NCBI GenBank assembly: GCA_021234155.1
Contig: JAJEKV010000340.1
Span: 1 to 64,000 of the forward strand
Source of the DNA: Isoetes taiwanensis
Lineage: Eukaryota > Streptophyta > Lycopodiopsida > Isoetales > Isoetaceae
Length of the DNA stretch: 64,000 nt
Direction of reading: 5' to 3'
This document shows, one piece after another, positions 1 to 12,257 of the stretch. A program made the translations under genes and the position numbers. The stretch's first letter is position 1, and every line of letters starts with the position of its first letter. The notes under the pieces were generated by a model. That model saw nothing but the letters and a program-made list of their open reading frames with translations, searched no databases and was not told the origin of the DNA.

Positions 1-2516
1 TTATCTGGCTTAGCAGGTTTTGATTGTTCATAAATGACCTGCTTGAATCTTCTCGAGATTGAAACCTTCAAAAGCTCCATCGCAACTGATACCAACTTGC
101 ATACAGTATTCTGTGAATCACCTATAACTTGTTGAAAATCCAAAAATTGCTTTTCTTCACATAACTTCAATATAAAAAGAGGGCATGACAAAACTGAACC
201 CTTCACTCCTGAGACAAACAACGATTCAAGTAAATTATTGTCCTCTTTGATTGTAATGCTTGGGTCAGCAGCACATCAGCAGAATCTGTTTTGGGGAATA
301 ACTAGCCTCTCCACCTCTTCATTGTCGTTCTTTTTATCCTCCATTAATCCCAATGCTTTGATTCGTTCCTCCATCGTAGGTTCCTCATCAGAAACCTCCC
401 AGCTTTGGCCATCTTCTTCAACAACTGTAAATAAACATCTAAGTTAAAATACTGCAATTAGGAACCTGGAAAAAGAGCAAATAATTGTTGTTGAAAAAAC
501 AGATAAAATGTCACAATAGAACTTTAAGGGCTTACAGAAGATTTGAGTGCCACAGAAGTGTATCCAAGATGTTGGTGAAAGGAACATACTCAAGTTTGTC
601 TGTTCTGGGCTTGTTAGAGTCTCTTGGTTTTCATCGAGAGACTAACATCCGCGCCTTTTCCTCTTCTGATGTTTCTGTGCAGAATCTGACTCAACTATTG
701 GCTTAGTGATAGCTTTTGCATCTGCGTGCATTGTCAGCACCCAGCACAGTAACTGAAAAAGAATGTATCCAAAATTAGTGGCATCAATTAACTTCAAAAC
801 GCATATAAATTAGCACAAATCCATACCTTCTTCCTGCTAGCCTTAATGGTACTGCCTGAACCTTGGGCAGGCAGAGAAGTCCCCCTTGAGAAGATCTAAG
901 ACAATGGAACCAGTTCGGCCATTTAATAGTAACGGTCTCAAAGGAGGGCTTTGCAGGAGTTCCATGGGCTACATAAATAGAACTGTGATTCACTGTCCAA
1001 AAACTTAGCTGCAAGAACACATGACTGTGATTTCTTAGTTTTTGCATGGTCTTTTGAGCCACGCCAATTTTCACTGGTTCAATCTTTCTAAGATCCTCAA
1101 ACGACTCAGCATACCAAATGTATGCTACACCTGTTTCTGTGATGGCCAGAATTTGGTAGCCATTTCCATGTTCCCCATATTGTACACAATCAAGAGCTAG
1201 TGCTGGTTTCTCCATAGAAAGAGCCATAACAGCTCCATGTTCAGATGATGTATCATCACAATCCCATATTGCCACATGCCTATCTTCTCTGGCTGAAGAC
1301 AATGCATATTTTCCATCATGGGTAAAGGCCAATGCTTTTCACGGTGACTGCAACATACAGAAATATTATTATGACATTGCTATATCATAGAAAGGACTCT
1401 TGCACTAAAATGCTAATTTCTTTCCATCTCATAGCCATGCATCTCTATAAACACTGTTGACAAGAGACAAAGAGACAAAGAGAATTTGCTTCAAATAAAT
1501 TATGTTGGGCATTACTAGTGTTTCAAATATTTAAGCAAAGACTTTGATTCTCCACTTAAAATGTGTATGGACCGATGAATAATGCCAAATCCAAATTCAA
1601 AAGACTTACAGGATGACCAGTGAATTTCCGTAATCTTTTTTTTACTTGCAGATCATAGAGTTTTAGATCAGAACCTGCAGCAAAAGAAGTTTGCTTCCAT
1701 CTGGAGCAAGACCATGAACACAATGTAAAGATTATCTCAGCATGCTGAAAGCTTAGAGGTTACCTTCAGACACTGCAATACAAGTAATGCCACTTTTGGC
1801 AACACGGGAACTCTCCAAAATATCCCCAGATGAAGAATCAAGCTGGCAGACCAGCCTGCATCTGCCAGGCACTAAAAATGGATTGTCCATTCCTCTGAAA
1901 TACCAGCGACCTCACACCCCTAATTATGGATTTGAATGTACAAGCATAGTTAGAAATATTACTAACAGTCCTGCTTAGTGAATTTTAAGTCTACCAAAAG
2001 TCACCCTAACCCAGAACTACAGTTGCTAGTCTCCATTTCAGTTCTCCTGCTGCTGGATCCCAACCAGGACCCAGCACCGCACTTGTCCCTAAAAGGCTAT
2101 GACAAGAACCTTTGGTGCCACTCTTTTTCTTAGTCTGCAGTTAGAAGAATCATAGTCACTCAGGCTGCAATAAGCTAACCAAGAATAATAATAACCTTCT
2201 TTGTGGATGAAGCATGACCAGAGCCCCATGCCAATGCTGCATATTCAACAGCTAAATGCCCAGCTGAAGTACCTGTCAGCACATTTTTTTCACTTGGTGA
2301 TGCTATTAGATCTATAATCTCTCCAGCTAAGCGGCCACTGATACATCCCAAGTCTAGATGGAAAGGAGAAGTAAGATTCTAAACTGTCTTCACCAATCTA
2401 ACAAAGCACCTTGAAATGCTTACCTTTACACGGCCATCACCAGCAGTAATAACAAGGGAAATCAGTCTAAGGGGGCTAAATGCTGTTAGCACGTCTTTTA
2501 AGATCGGAGGAGTCAT
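1..2516 (-). pseudogene. WDR43/Utp5-like WD40 protein gene, broken, partial at left edge
   Basis: The minus strand carries several exon-like blocks in the right order for a nucleolar WD40 protein of the WDR43/Utp5 type (small-subunit processome, pre-18S rRNA maturation). The first block (2516-2424) starts with ATG, reads MTPPILKDVLTAF and ends DGRVK at a GTAAG donor. A block near 2350-2190 includes GRLAGEIIDL, one near 1865-1765 includes SSSGDIL, and one near 1690-1610 includes LYDLQVKKRLRKFTGHP. The block 1348-827 holds FTHDGKYALSSAREDRHVAIWD split over 20-residue-scale WD40 strands and ends at a GTATGG donor. A block at 435-260 has SDEEPTMEERIKALGL, typical of the Utp5 C-terminal part. The reading frame then continues open to the window edge. 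Seen lesions: the frame shifts by one base inside the second block (near 2337), in a T-run near 1690 and in an A-run near 1335. These make a pseudogene likely, although homopolymer assembly errors are an alternative. Family assignment is by eye; moderately sure. Confidence 0.55.
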
Positions 2517-3465
2517 TTAGAGAAAGAGATTAGGGTTCTAGTAGGGGTTTATGTGCCAGGAAACTGGAGGGTTTCCGTTAGAGGCGCCTCACATGTAGAT
2601 TTCTAGGCGTTCACATGAACTGGTTTAGAGACGACCGGTTTGATGTTTTGAGCTGGTCGTCCTGAACTACTGAGCAGTTCAGACCTCAGCGTCTCAACGG
2701 CTTGACGTCCGACAAGTTTTGCTGCTGACATGTGAAGGTTCCTTAGCCGCGAGCGGCGACGCTACTCGGTTTCCCCCAGACGGCTCCCTCACATAAACCA
2801 ATTAAAGGGGAAAATTCCGGCGGTCCAAAACAAAACTTTTTCGTCATTTTTCTTCTCCTCTTGAACTTCGGCTATGGCGAACTGCCGAGATTTGGCGATG
2901 GTGATCTTCGTCGTCGTCGAGGTGCTTGGTCCGTGATCTAGCTTTTGAGTTGCCCGAGGTCCCGGCTATAGTTTGGACGAGTTTTGTTAGATTTGCATAC
3001 CTTTGGTCGTCCTGTGGAAAATCTTTGTTGCCGAGTTCATGAAGTCGCTTGTAGTTTTACTTGAATTCTTGGAGCCGTTGGAGGTCGAGTGCGTAAAGGA
3101 GTTGTCGGATCTTTTTCGAGTTTCGAAGTGCGAATGTCAATCTTTTTGTTATCTTTCATATTCTCACGGAAGCTGCGTCTAATAGGAATGATTTTTGTGT
3201 GGAGTTTTTGGGCGTACTCAACCGCAACTACATGCATTGTTTGTTTCTTAGATGTGGCTCCACGAATATATACGACACTGGGCCGTATACATGCGGGGAC
3301 TTTCCCCTCCATGGCGACCACCTACCCATGGCGGAGACCCTAGTCTATTCGATACCACCCATATTATGGTGCTCGAAGAAGGACACGAAGGGGTCATTCG
3401 CCCACGCCTTCAATGGGACTCTACGTCGCGGAAGCATGAATACAAGGGTTAGCACCGCAGCATAA
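2517..3465. other. Intergenic, upstream of the WDR43-like remnant
   Basis: This stretch holds the presumed promoter side of the minus-strand WDR43-like remnant and GC-richer sequence running into the LTR copy at 3466. The open frames here are short, overlap on both strands and show no recognisable domain. No promoter element could be defined with confidence. Confidence 0.4.
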
Positions 3466-4665
3466 ATCACGTATAAATAACCACCCGAAGGGTGGCGCAT
3501 CCATCAAATACCAGCGGCGAAAGAATATGCATCTAAAACTAAGAAAACACCCAAACCTCGGGTTCTGGCTCGGACTCGGTGAGGGGATCGGACGGCGGTT
3601 GGGCCTCAAGAGATCGGCCGGACCGAAGTCTTGGCATGGCGTTGGTGGCATAGAACATCGGCAGGTTGTCCACTCCATCCGCCCTCCCATTGCACACTTT
3701 GCGGATGGGTCAATTCACGCTATGGGCCGCTATAGCCTTGGAGACGCGGAGGTTCAAGGTATCACCTTTGAGCCTACTCCGGGTTCATGGACTTTGGTCC
3801 GATGAGGCGGTCGGGGAAGTCCCCCTTCGGGATCACGGTGGTTCCATGGGTGAGCTAGAATATGTGCCGTGACCCCCATCCGTACCCAACTTACTCACCT
3901 AAATCTACTCAAAGTGCATGGTGCCCCATCACGGGTCACACCACTACACCAGGGAGTGTCGGACCCATGCAGGCCCTCGTTTACGGACTGCTATCGGGCC
4001 TAGCCGCGTAGGAGTCGGGGAGCCTTTTTATGTTCGTGCAAGACCCCCACCCCACTTCTGGCTTTGTCCCTTGTCCGGTGCTGCGGACCATAGCATCCCT
4101 ATGACCCGGTGGGCTCTTGTACACGGGCCGAAGCTAGTAGGGTGTTAAAGGAGCTACTTAGAGCATTTTATACTCAAGCTCGGAGGCCTCTACCCCCCCC
4201 CTTAACCCCCTGTTTCTTTGGAAACTCTTTGAACTAATTCATAGATACATCGACCATTCCATAACGAAAGCATCATTCATAATTGAAAAGTATTCCTAGT
4301 TACCAAAGAAGAATCTCAACCAAAACTAATCGGAAAGAATAACCAAAGTATTATTCTACAATTTGCAAGTTAAACTACCACTAACCCATTGTTTTTGAAC
4401 CGCAGATTTATCAGGGGTGCTTCCATAGTCTTTATCTTGGGGTGGCGCTGACGGTAGAGGGTGTCCGGCGGTGGGGGTCGACAATGGTCCTTGGGGCCCA
4501 ACTCCTCCTCCTCCATCTCCGGTTGCTCCTAATTCGAATTGGGGCACAAAAGCCCTAATTTGGGTGTCCAAATGGAAACCATGCCTTGCCCAATCGATTT
4601 GGGCCAAGTGGCACCCCTTGTTGGTGCTAATTAACTAATTTAGTAATTAGGTAATTAGGCTATAT
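3466..4665 (-). mobile_element. Ty3/Gypsy-type LTR, copy 1, main segment
   Basis: This segment is closely similar to 12258-13490. Both begin at a TATAAATA box and share landmarks such as GGATGGGTCAATTCACGCTA and GGCATAGAACATCGGC. They end in the same TTAGGTAATTAGGCTATAT-type sequence. At 4665 the similarity stops abruptly and resumes at 8159, where the missing LTR end (8159-8299) is found. The block is therefore one LTR interrupted by about 3.5 kb of foreign DNA. Orientation is minus, set by the TGTGACG LTR start and the purine tract at 8299-8308. No protein-coding frame is credible inside it. Confidence 0.6.
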
Positions 4666-7600
4666 CGACTAAATATAAAATTGTTCGAACGGAGTTATTT
4701 TTGGAATTGTCATCATTTTTAGAGGCGAGGTTTTAGGTGATGTAGCCTGCTCACGTGGATAAGGCGACACGGGGAAGATCCGAGCAAGGAAAAGCCGTTA
4801 CTCTTCTTTACACTAGCGGGAAACAGGGATTTGTCCAAAGCCCGATTCAGAAAGTGCTTTACCGCCATTTGAGCTCTTTTAAATAGGGCAAACGCGTCAT
4901 TGCGGGGAGCTTGAAAGCGGGAATATAAGGCTCATTTTGAAGCTTCATCAAATAATTTTTCATTTAGTTTTTGTTCCTAGCCTGGGTTCCGTGATTTGCA
5001 AGCTTCAATAGCCTTTTTCATCGGGTTTTAGATTTTAGAAAGTTGATTCGGTGTTTTTGCATGTCGACCGTGGCTGCTAGTTTTTGAATCCTTACATTTG
5101 TGTTTTAGCTCTGTTCAAAGGCCACGCACGGTTTTATCTTTGCTCTAGATGTGGAAGCGGCAATTAGATCGCCCTATTCAAGCGGGTTTCGACTAGCGAG
5201 AATCTGCCATTTCTAGATATGAAGAGTGGAATAAATTTGTGTAAGCTTCCTCTACAATTTCCCTCGCCAAAAATTAGCGAGAAAGGACAAACTTCAGAAC
5301 AGAATAGATTGCATTTGGACAAGGCTGGAGGGGTTTTCCCACTTTTGGGTTTCGTGGAGAACAAACACCTTCATGCTCCTAGATTACCTGCCCTAGTTGC
5401 ATCCCTATTGCATGCTTTGATTTTTGCAAAGGTGGCTCGGCCGAAGTTTGTTGGCACAAAAACAAGCAGTGCTTAACAAAATGACACAATTTCTTTTAGG
5501 AAGCTTCGGTTTTATGCAAAGGGTAAGTGAACAGATTATATGGCTGTGTGTTATTTGGTTAAAACTACAAGGACTATACAATTTGGTTTTCATTCTATCT
5601 TATTACTCTAGAGATGAAAATGGATGAAGGCATTAGTGTGTGGTATCTTTTATGGAATACCTAAGCGACCAAGCGGGACTCGGGATTAAACAACCTACGC
5701 TTCCCTCAAGGTTTGTAGATGTTGCCTAAGACCCTCTTCTGCTTTCTCTGCTATGTGTTTGGGTCCTAAATTGCTCCATGTCATGGTATACAAACTGATT
5801 GTCTTCCTGCATTTTAGCTCCAGATTAGATAGATAAAGGGACCTCTGCTAATGAATGTGCCTTCCTAAACGGTTCACGCAACAAGGTTGGCAAAGGAGAA
5901 AGGACAATATGGTTGATAGTGAATGCTGTCTTTACATTCTTTCTTGTGTTTTTGAAGTCATGTTTAACAATCTTACATTTTGCTATGTCTCTGCTACCTT
6001 AAAATAAGAGTTCATTAGAACTTTATGGCATGTAGCTCATCCTGGGGATCACAAGAGAAGGAACATTCTTAGACTATGCCAGCTGTGAAAGAGGTACAGG
6101 ATCTTAGGGACATGCTGTTGGTGATCAAGGTAGATTAGATGATACAATTCAACACAGGAATTCATGAATTAGAATTTAAAAAATGAATATCGCACAAATT
6201 TGGATGCGAGACGTTGCTTAAATTATCGTTGGAATGCAGTTCTTGACATTAGAACAAGCAGGCGCCATGTTTTACATTGCATGTTCCACTAATCTCTTGG
6301 GTTGGTACAATTAAACATGGTAATCGTGGCATTTTCCAAATTGTTAGATGTAGTTGATGACAATGAATTCAAACATCAAGAAGCTAGCTGGAAAAGGTGC
6401 ATCGAGAAATGGTTGGAGTATATGTGGTGCTCCACTAGTTGAACAAGTGGGAGCTGTTTCTGGGACGCTTTGGGCACTTCAAGAAGTAGACCCGACACAA
6501 ATATTGGTCACAGACTAGCTCAAGGTAAAATCTCCTTCTATATTACTTTCGACTATCTCGAATTTAATTCCTTACCCTATTATGCGGAGCTTTGATACAC
6601 CGTTACTGCAGCTTCTGCTATTTGAACAAACTCGTGGGTCTTAATGGTAAAGAATAAGCTTTCACACGCTTTGGTTTACTTTGCAGCAACATTTAAGGGA
6701 TACGATCTCTAACCAAAGCATTACAAGGAGATGCAGCTCGTCAAGGCTGGAAGAGATTCTGACGTTTAAGTTGGTTTTAAGCATTATCAATTGGACTTCT
6801 TTGTGGCGATTATGCAAAGACGGTATCTACGATTATTTAACCTTAAAAGCGTTGATTAGCTAATTGAGCCTTTATGTTGTTTTTGACAATTTGGAAGATT
6901 ATTGTTTAAGCGTTAGGTTTTGCAACTAAGCGTGGTTCTGGACCTAATGCGTTCATCTAAATGCTTTTGTGGGGCCTTCGTTAAGCTTTCCGGCAAATGC
7001 TCATGGATAAAAACCATTCAAAGTTATGCCCTTTACATGTCGTGCTTGTCCAAAGTAGGGACAAATGGCTTAATTTTGGTGATTTGTGACATAGTTAGAA
7101 TAAAAATTTAAGGATCATGTGTCTAGCATTATTTTTAGATCTTCTTGCAAGCTTTCCAACGGATACTCTTGCTAATGAAACAGAGGTTTGCTTTGCAAGT
7201 TATGGCCAAAACTAGAAAACAGTTTTGTTTTGGCTGTGGACAACGAGTGGATTTTGTCATTTTCGACATACTTACAATGAAAATCTGAAGATTCTGTGCC
7301 TAGCATTATTTTTAGATCTTCTTGCAAGCTTTTCAACGGGTACTCTTGCTAATGAAACAGAGTTATATTTTGCAGGTGTAATAATTTTTTATTTTGAGGA
7401 TCATTTAGATCTTTGTGCTTCTATTTATTTCCATGGTTCTTGCTTAATGCATTCACTCATGTAAACCTCATGCAGAAATTCAAGTTTAAGCAACTAAGCC
7501 AACAATCCAAACCATCTCCATTTTTCTACCTTTGATCTTGACCTTTGAGTAAAAAACATGTGTGTTAGAGCTTTTGATGTCTCATAAGTTAAAACTAAAG

Positions 7601-8054
7601 GAGATGCGACTTCTTCCTGAATGAGAATCAATATCCCTACGTGACAATCCACAAAAAAAACTCCCACAACATATATAAGCTAACTTGAAGATACGAATTG
7701 AGGTATTACTTCTTAACATCGATTTAATCCTCCCTCTTCCTAGTCCGTATCTAAAACTTTGAACCTTTTTGTAATTTTGTACTTCATTATTGCGTTTATT
7801 TGCAGGTCCTAACATCGAAATGCACAACGATACATGTATCTACATAACAATGTCTTACTTCCTGCATTTCAATCTGGACATCTTATGAATGTAGCAAATA
7901 CCTATCAAAAATCAAATTCGTAAGAGATATTCATTCTAGACACTCACAAAACTTCTGATCAACTTACACACTTTGTCATGCATCTAATCAATGATATCCA
8001 CAAATATATCATTCACTATCCAAAAAAATATAAAACTCTTGAATTATAGACGTA
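4666..8054. other. DNA that separates the two LTR halves; no recognised gene
   Basis: Sequence between the two pieces of LTR copy 1. It is AT-rich, with exon-like scraps (for example 5219-5476) but no recognisable domain, conserved splice pattern or transposase. It contains a partial tandem duplication at 7088-7376. Whether it is one insertion or several is not visible. Confidence 0.4.
7088..7376. repeat. Two-copy tandem duplication, about 177-bp period
   Basis: The unit starting GACATAGTTAGAAT at 7088 recurs as GACATACTTACAAT at 7265. Both units contain CTAGCATTATTTTTAGATCT, TTGCAAGCTTT and ACTCTTGCTAATGAAACAGA. The second copy is partial. No coding meaning is seen. Confidence 0.6.
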
Positions 8055-8155
8055 AGAATAGAATAGAATAGGTTTTTAGCATCCACGGAGACCAATTGGC
8101 CTATGGGACCCAAACAAAAAGAGAGCAAGGCGCTCGCTCCGCCAGCGTTAAATTC
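8055..8155 (-). mobile_element. 5'-truncated LINE/SINE 3' end with (TATTC)n tail
   Basis: On the minus strand this reads TTTGTTTGGGTCCCATAGG, then CCAATTGGTCTCCGTGGATG, then CTAAAAACC and a tail of CTATT(CTATT)n. A conserved 3' terminus followed by a short tandem tail is typical of a non-LTR retroposon. Related 3' termini occur at 41865-41915 and, diverged, at 16750-16800 and 17025-17075. The element sits directly against the resumed LTR at 8159. Confidence 0.5.
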
Positions 8156-8158
8156 TTG

Positions 8159-8299
8159 TATACTTTATAATTATCCACAATGGATTTATTAACATAGCTA
8201 AATAAAACCATTGTGGTCGACTCCACAGACAATTACCCCCTTATGTCCTAGTGGGTCCCGTGCATCGTTATACCGAGTATAAATGCCCGGAACGTCACA
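8159..8299 (-). mobile_element. Ty3/Gypsy-type LTR, copy 1, terminal segment (LTR start)
   Basis: Similar to 13488-13634, both containing TTATCCACAATGGATTTATT and CCATTGTGGTCGACTCC. On the minus strand the segment begins TGTGACGTTCC at 8299. It is preceded at 8308-8301 by the purine tract GGGGAGAA and by GATGTCGAGGACATCAT, a typical end of a plant Gypsy internal region. This marks a 3' LTR with its internal region lying at higher coordinates. Confidence 0.6.
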
Positions 8300-11200
8300 T
8301 TCTCCCCACCAAAAAATGATGATGTCCTCGACATCAAGACTAGTGTTATTAGGGGCAACACATCATGATCATCGCTTAGGATTTGTCAAAGTGAGCAGTC
8401 AAAGTTTGTGGAAGTCTCCTTTGTTTCATCCGTGGTGACGAGCTCACACTCTATCTATTTTAGAAAGCATTCTTTCTATAGATACGAATGGCGATTATAT
8501 ATTAAAGACATGTATAAATATAAAGAACTTCCATTTGTTGTTATATTATAATACAGAGTTATTAACCTCGCACTGTTTAATAGAAAGTCATTCTAATCAT
8601 ATTAAGTTCTGTGTATTTATGTATTATATTCTCCCTTCACTTTACGAGTGATTTTTTTATAGCTAGGCTTAATGTAATTTTGGATCTAAATTTTGTTTTC
8701 CTATTTTGTTACAATTTTAACAACTCATATATTGCTATCGTGAGTGTTTAGATGCCTTGACATTTATAGTTACCCTTTAATAGAATTATATATTGTCTTT
8801 GCATATTCCATTTTGACCTATATACGTTAATATTAATTACGAATGGCGTTCTTTTATTTATTTCTCATAACCTTGTTATAACATTATCTAAGTCTCGTTA
8901 TTCCTTAGGAGTTTTGTGTAAAGGCATTACATACTTATCCCCTTCTATTATATTTGATTATGTGTCTAAATAACTTGCTCCTTTCGATTATCTTTAATGT
9001 TTCCACACTCACACTTTCTATCTTTAGCATAGATTACTGATCACATGAGGACACATATTAATTCATTGGTTATGTTTGTACATTTATCGAGGCGTCCGAT
9101 ATTCTTATATTTGAATTACTTATTTATTTTATTGTTATTTTAAGTAAACTTATGACACATCTGAGACACTCTTATAGTTATAGGGCACATGTACAAGCCC
9201 GACATATACATTCGACATAATTGGTACCGCCGCTATCGCTATCCGTGATGCTATGGCTATGCAATAGATCTGTATCATAGAAGGCGGTTGTGATTATGGT
9301 GTCCACGGTGGAAGCTTATCGAAACCATCGTGGTGCGCCCTCGTTTTGTTAGATGGTGGTGACCGAGAAGTCCGGGCTCCTACTTGAAGTAGAAGTCTTT
9401 GAATGTTGGGAATTGTTTGGTATGTAAGTGAAATCTTGGACCTAAAAATTAGGAGGATTGATGTATGATGCGGCATCTAGATTGCTATTCAATGTAGAAG
9501 GAGACTAGATATAGCATGATATATTTGATGGAGAAGTGGTTTATGATTATCTACTAGACCATGTTAAGGAGGTACTATATTAAGGTGAAAAGTGGATTAT
9601 AAGTACCCGGCTCACGAGAGGGAAAACACTTTTAAAAGTGTAGGTTTCGACCATGATGGTGCGGAGGCATAGAATATGGCCTTCGACATTGTATAGCTAT
9701 TGCTTTCGATTATTAGGTATGATTAGTGAAAGCGGTAGAGAATAGTGTTGTATGAGGATGTTGATCCATAAATTATGGATTATAAAATTACACATATATT
9801 GTGTTTGGTAAAAGATTGATGTTCCCGAGGTGTGAAACAAAGGCGCTAAAGATTATAGGCGACTAAAGAAGACCCACGAGGGCGTGAATACACTTAATAA
9901 CGTTGGTCAAATGCATGATCCTTATGCGGGGTGAAAATTAAAGGAAATGGCGGATCCTATATATCCCGGGGGTATGTAGGCGCCGGATAAAGATTGGACA
10001 ATAGTGTGGAGCGTAGTTTCCCACAAGGTGAAGAGAGGCGAGGTCGAAGCCCGAGGAATAATGTGAATAAGCGTCTCCAGAAGACAATTGCTAGAATGGA
10101 AAGCTACGACAATTGCTAGCAAAGGTGCAAGGATTGACCTTCAGAAAGATCTTAGGGAGGCAAGTAATGGACCCATGCTTGAAAGAAGTTGTAAACAACC
10201 TTTCAATTATAGAGTTTGGAAGTAATGAAGATAAGAGTTCTTATACGGAGATGAAATATGTCCACAAGGAACTTAGGTTGGCATTTGGCCCCGTGGAAGG
10301 ATTTGGAGCTTGAGGGCGAAGGCAAGTAAGGTTAGTGGTATCGAACCCATAACATGTATGCGGTACAAGATAACCAAGTTGAAAAAAAAAATAGGTTGGC
10401 CAAAGATGCACGAATATAGCTAGATGCCTATGTCAACAAGTTTCATAGGAGTCTAGACTTAGGGTTGGTGTACACATGTTACTATATACATAATAACAAC
10501 GTGAGTGGTCTGCATGTAGGAAGGATTTAGTAGTATCAAATACTATAGTGGTGATCATATCGAGGATGTCAATTGTGATATTAGGATGTATATCATATTA
10601 AAAGATAGTAGAATATTAATGAGGGGCTGGTGGCATATTGCGTGACAATGTTTCTGAGAAGAAGCATAATGATATGCTTATATACAAAGATATTGGGTTA
10701 GGTATGCTTTACGAGGAGATAAGCATTCAAGTTATCAGAATGGTTAGAGTTGACTATCATAGATACGTCGTACTAAGGAAGATGAGAAAAAGTTTAAATG
10801 AGTGAGAATAGCTAGAGTAAGTCTAGCATATACGGTGATGCGTTCAAAAACATCCAGATGATGGTTGGAACGATTGGAATAACAGATAATGAGAGCTTAA
10901 CTACTCAAAGGTTCTAGATACCAATGTATTAGTTCAGCGTTATAAGCTAAGAGCATTTATTTGGTTTTGGGAATGAAAAGATATATATAAGAATATGGCG
11001 TCCACGATGGAAGATAAGAAGAGTCACGATGACTTTGGCGATTATACCTTTAGGGGTAGCAGAAGAAGAGGGCATTACATAGGAATTCCAAGTCCAGATA
11101 AAATCAAGGCGAGGTGTATTGATCAGAACGGTTAAGATTATATAGACCAGTAGTCCATATAATCGAAGAGTTACCCTACACGCTGATGAACAATTCTAGG

Positions 11201-11685
11201 CAGTAGAAGGCGGAGGATCCGTTTCCTTTGCGGCATAGACCCGTTAGAGATTATGACTTTGAAACTCTTAAGAGGGTAAGGAATTGGATATGAAACATTG
11301 GGTTTTCCTATTAGAAGACCTAGGAGGTTTTAGTGCCTCGCTTCATTATGGGGGAGCCAAAAGCGACAACATTCAAAGGGATCAAAAGTTGAGGTTGACA
11401 TGCTAATTTAAGATAAATAGGTTAGGTGTGACAAAACATGGGAAGCATAAAATTAACTGAAGGAACCTTTAGAAAAGGCCTTGGACTATGGTAGAAACCT
11501 TTGGAACTATGGCATAATCCCATGGGAAAATTATAGTTTATATATGGGGTTAAAAGTACCATAAGTTTAAATTCATATTTTTTAGGTCAACCCCTTAGGT
11601 TAAGATACTCCATGCATGGTGGCTTTTACCTTTATTGGGTGGCGGTAAACTATTTATATGTATACCGTAGTATAAATACATGGAA
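8300..11685 (-). other. Degenerate, probably Gypsy-related internal sequence
   Basis: Bounded by a polypurine tract at 8301-8308 and by another LTR start at 11692. I could not find an RT, integrase or chromodomain frame. The open frames (for example 9922-10122 minus, 10113-10313 plus) are short and on both strands. It may be a decayed or non-autonomous internal region. The assignment rests only on the flanking LTR signals. Confidence 0.3.
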
Positions 11686-11704
11686 CGTCACATTCTCCCC
11701 CTCT
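11560..11704 (-). mobile_element. Second Gypsy 3' LTR start with polypurine tract
   Basis: Minus-strand sequence GATGTC-like end, purine tract AGAGGGGGAGAA (11704-11693), then TGTGACGTTCC at 11692-11682 followed by a TATTTATAC box. This repeats the 8299 arrangement but with a different LTR body. It implies a second, nested Gypsy insertion of a related family. The far end of this LTR could not be located, so the left limit given is arbitrary. Confidence 0.45.
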
Positions 11705-12257
11705 TAGAAAATAATGATGTCCTCGGCATTGGGGTTGGATTAAACAAATGACGGTTAATCTAAAAACTGCAATAGAAGGAAGTATACATAAAAGGAAGGT
11801 AATTCCTTATTTCCAAAGGTAATAGTATGAAAGCTTAAAACATAGAAGAGTTTAAGCACCAAGGTGCATTTGACATACTTATCATAAGAAGGTTTAAGGA
11901 CTTAAGTCCGATATCAAACATCAACTGTAACAAAAGGTATGGATGTAGATAAGATAAAAGCCCCGGAAAAGTCGGGCCATCAGCAATCCCTCCATACATG
12001 GGGTAGTCACGTAGTGCTTATGGCCTACACATGTGAATACATCAGGCATGTACAAGTCCAACATAGAGTTGGCCCTGCCCATTTGGAAAGTAGGTGGTGC
12101 ATACATCATAAGAACTACAAAGGTTACATTTCAACTAAGTTAGAGCGGGGCTCTAGCATTTGTGGGATGAGGATATATGTTTGTTATGCACATAGCATGT
12201 ACACATACGATAAACATCTTGGGAGAGGTAATCTAGGTGGTGACACTAGGAGAGAAA
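11705..12257. other. Gypsy-associated non-coding sequence
   Basis: Between the second polypurine tract and LTR copy 2. A weak match to a Met-tRNA primer binding site (AGTCCGATATCA at 11907-11918, reverse orientation) could mark the inner end of LTR copy 2. The overlapping frames of 62 and 109 residues on opposite strands have no recognisable domain. Confidence 0.25.
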
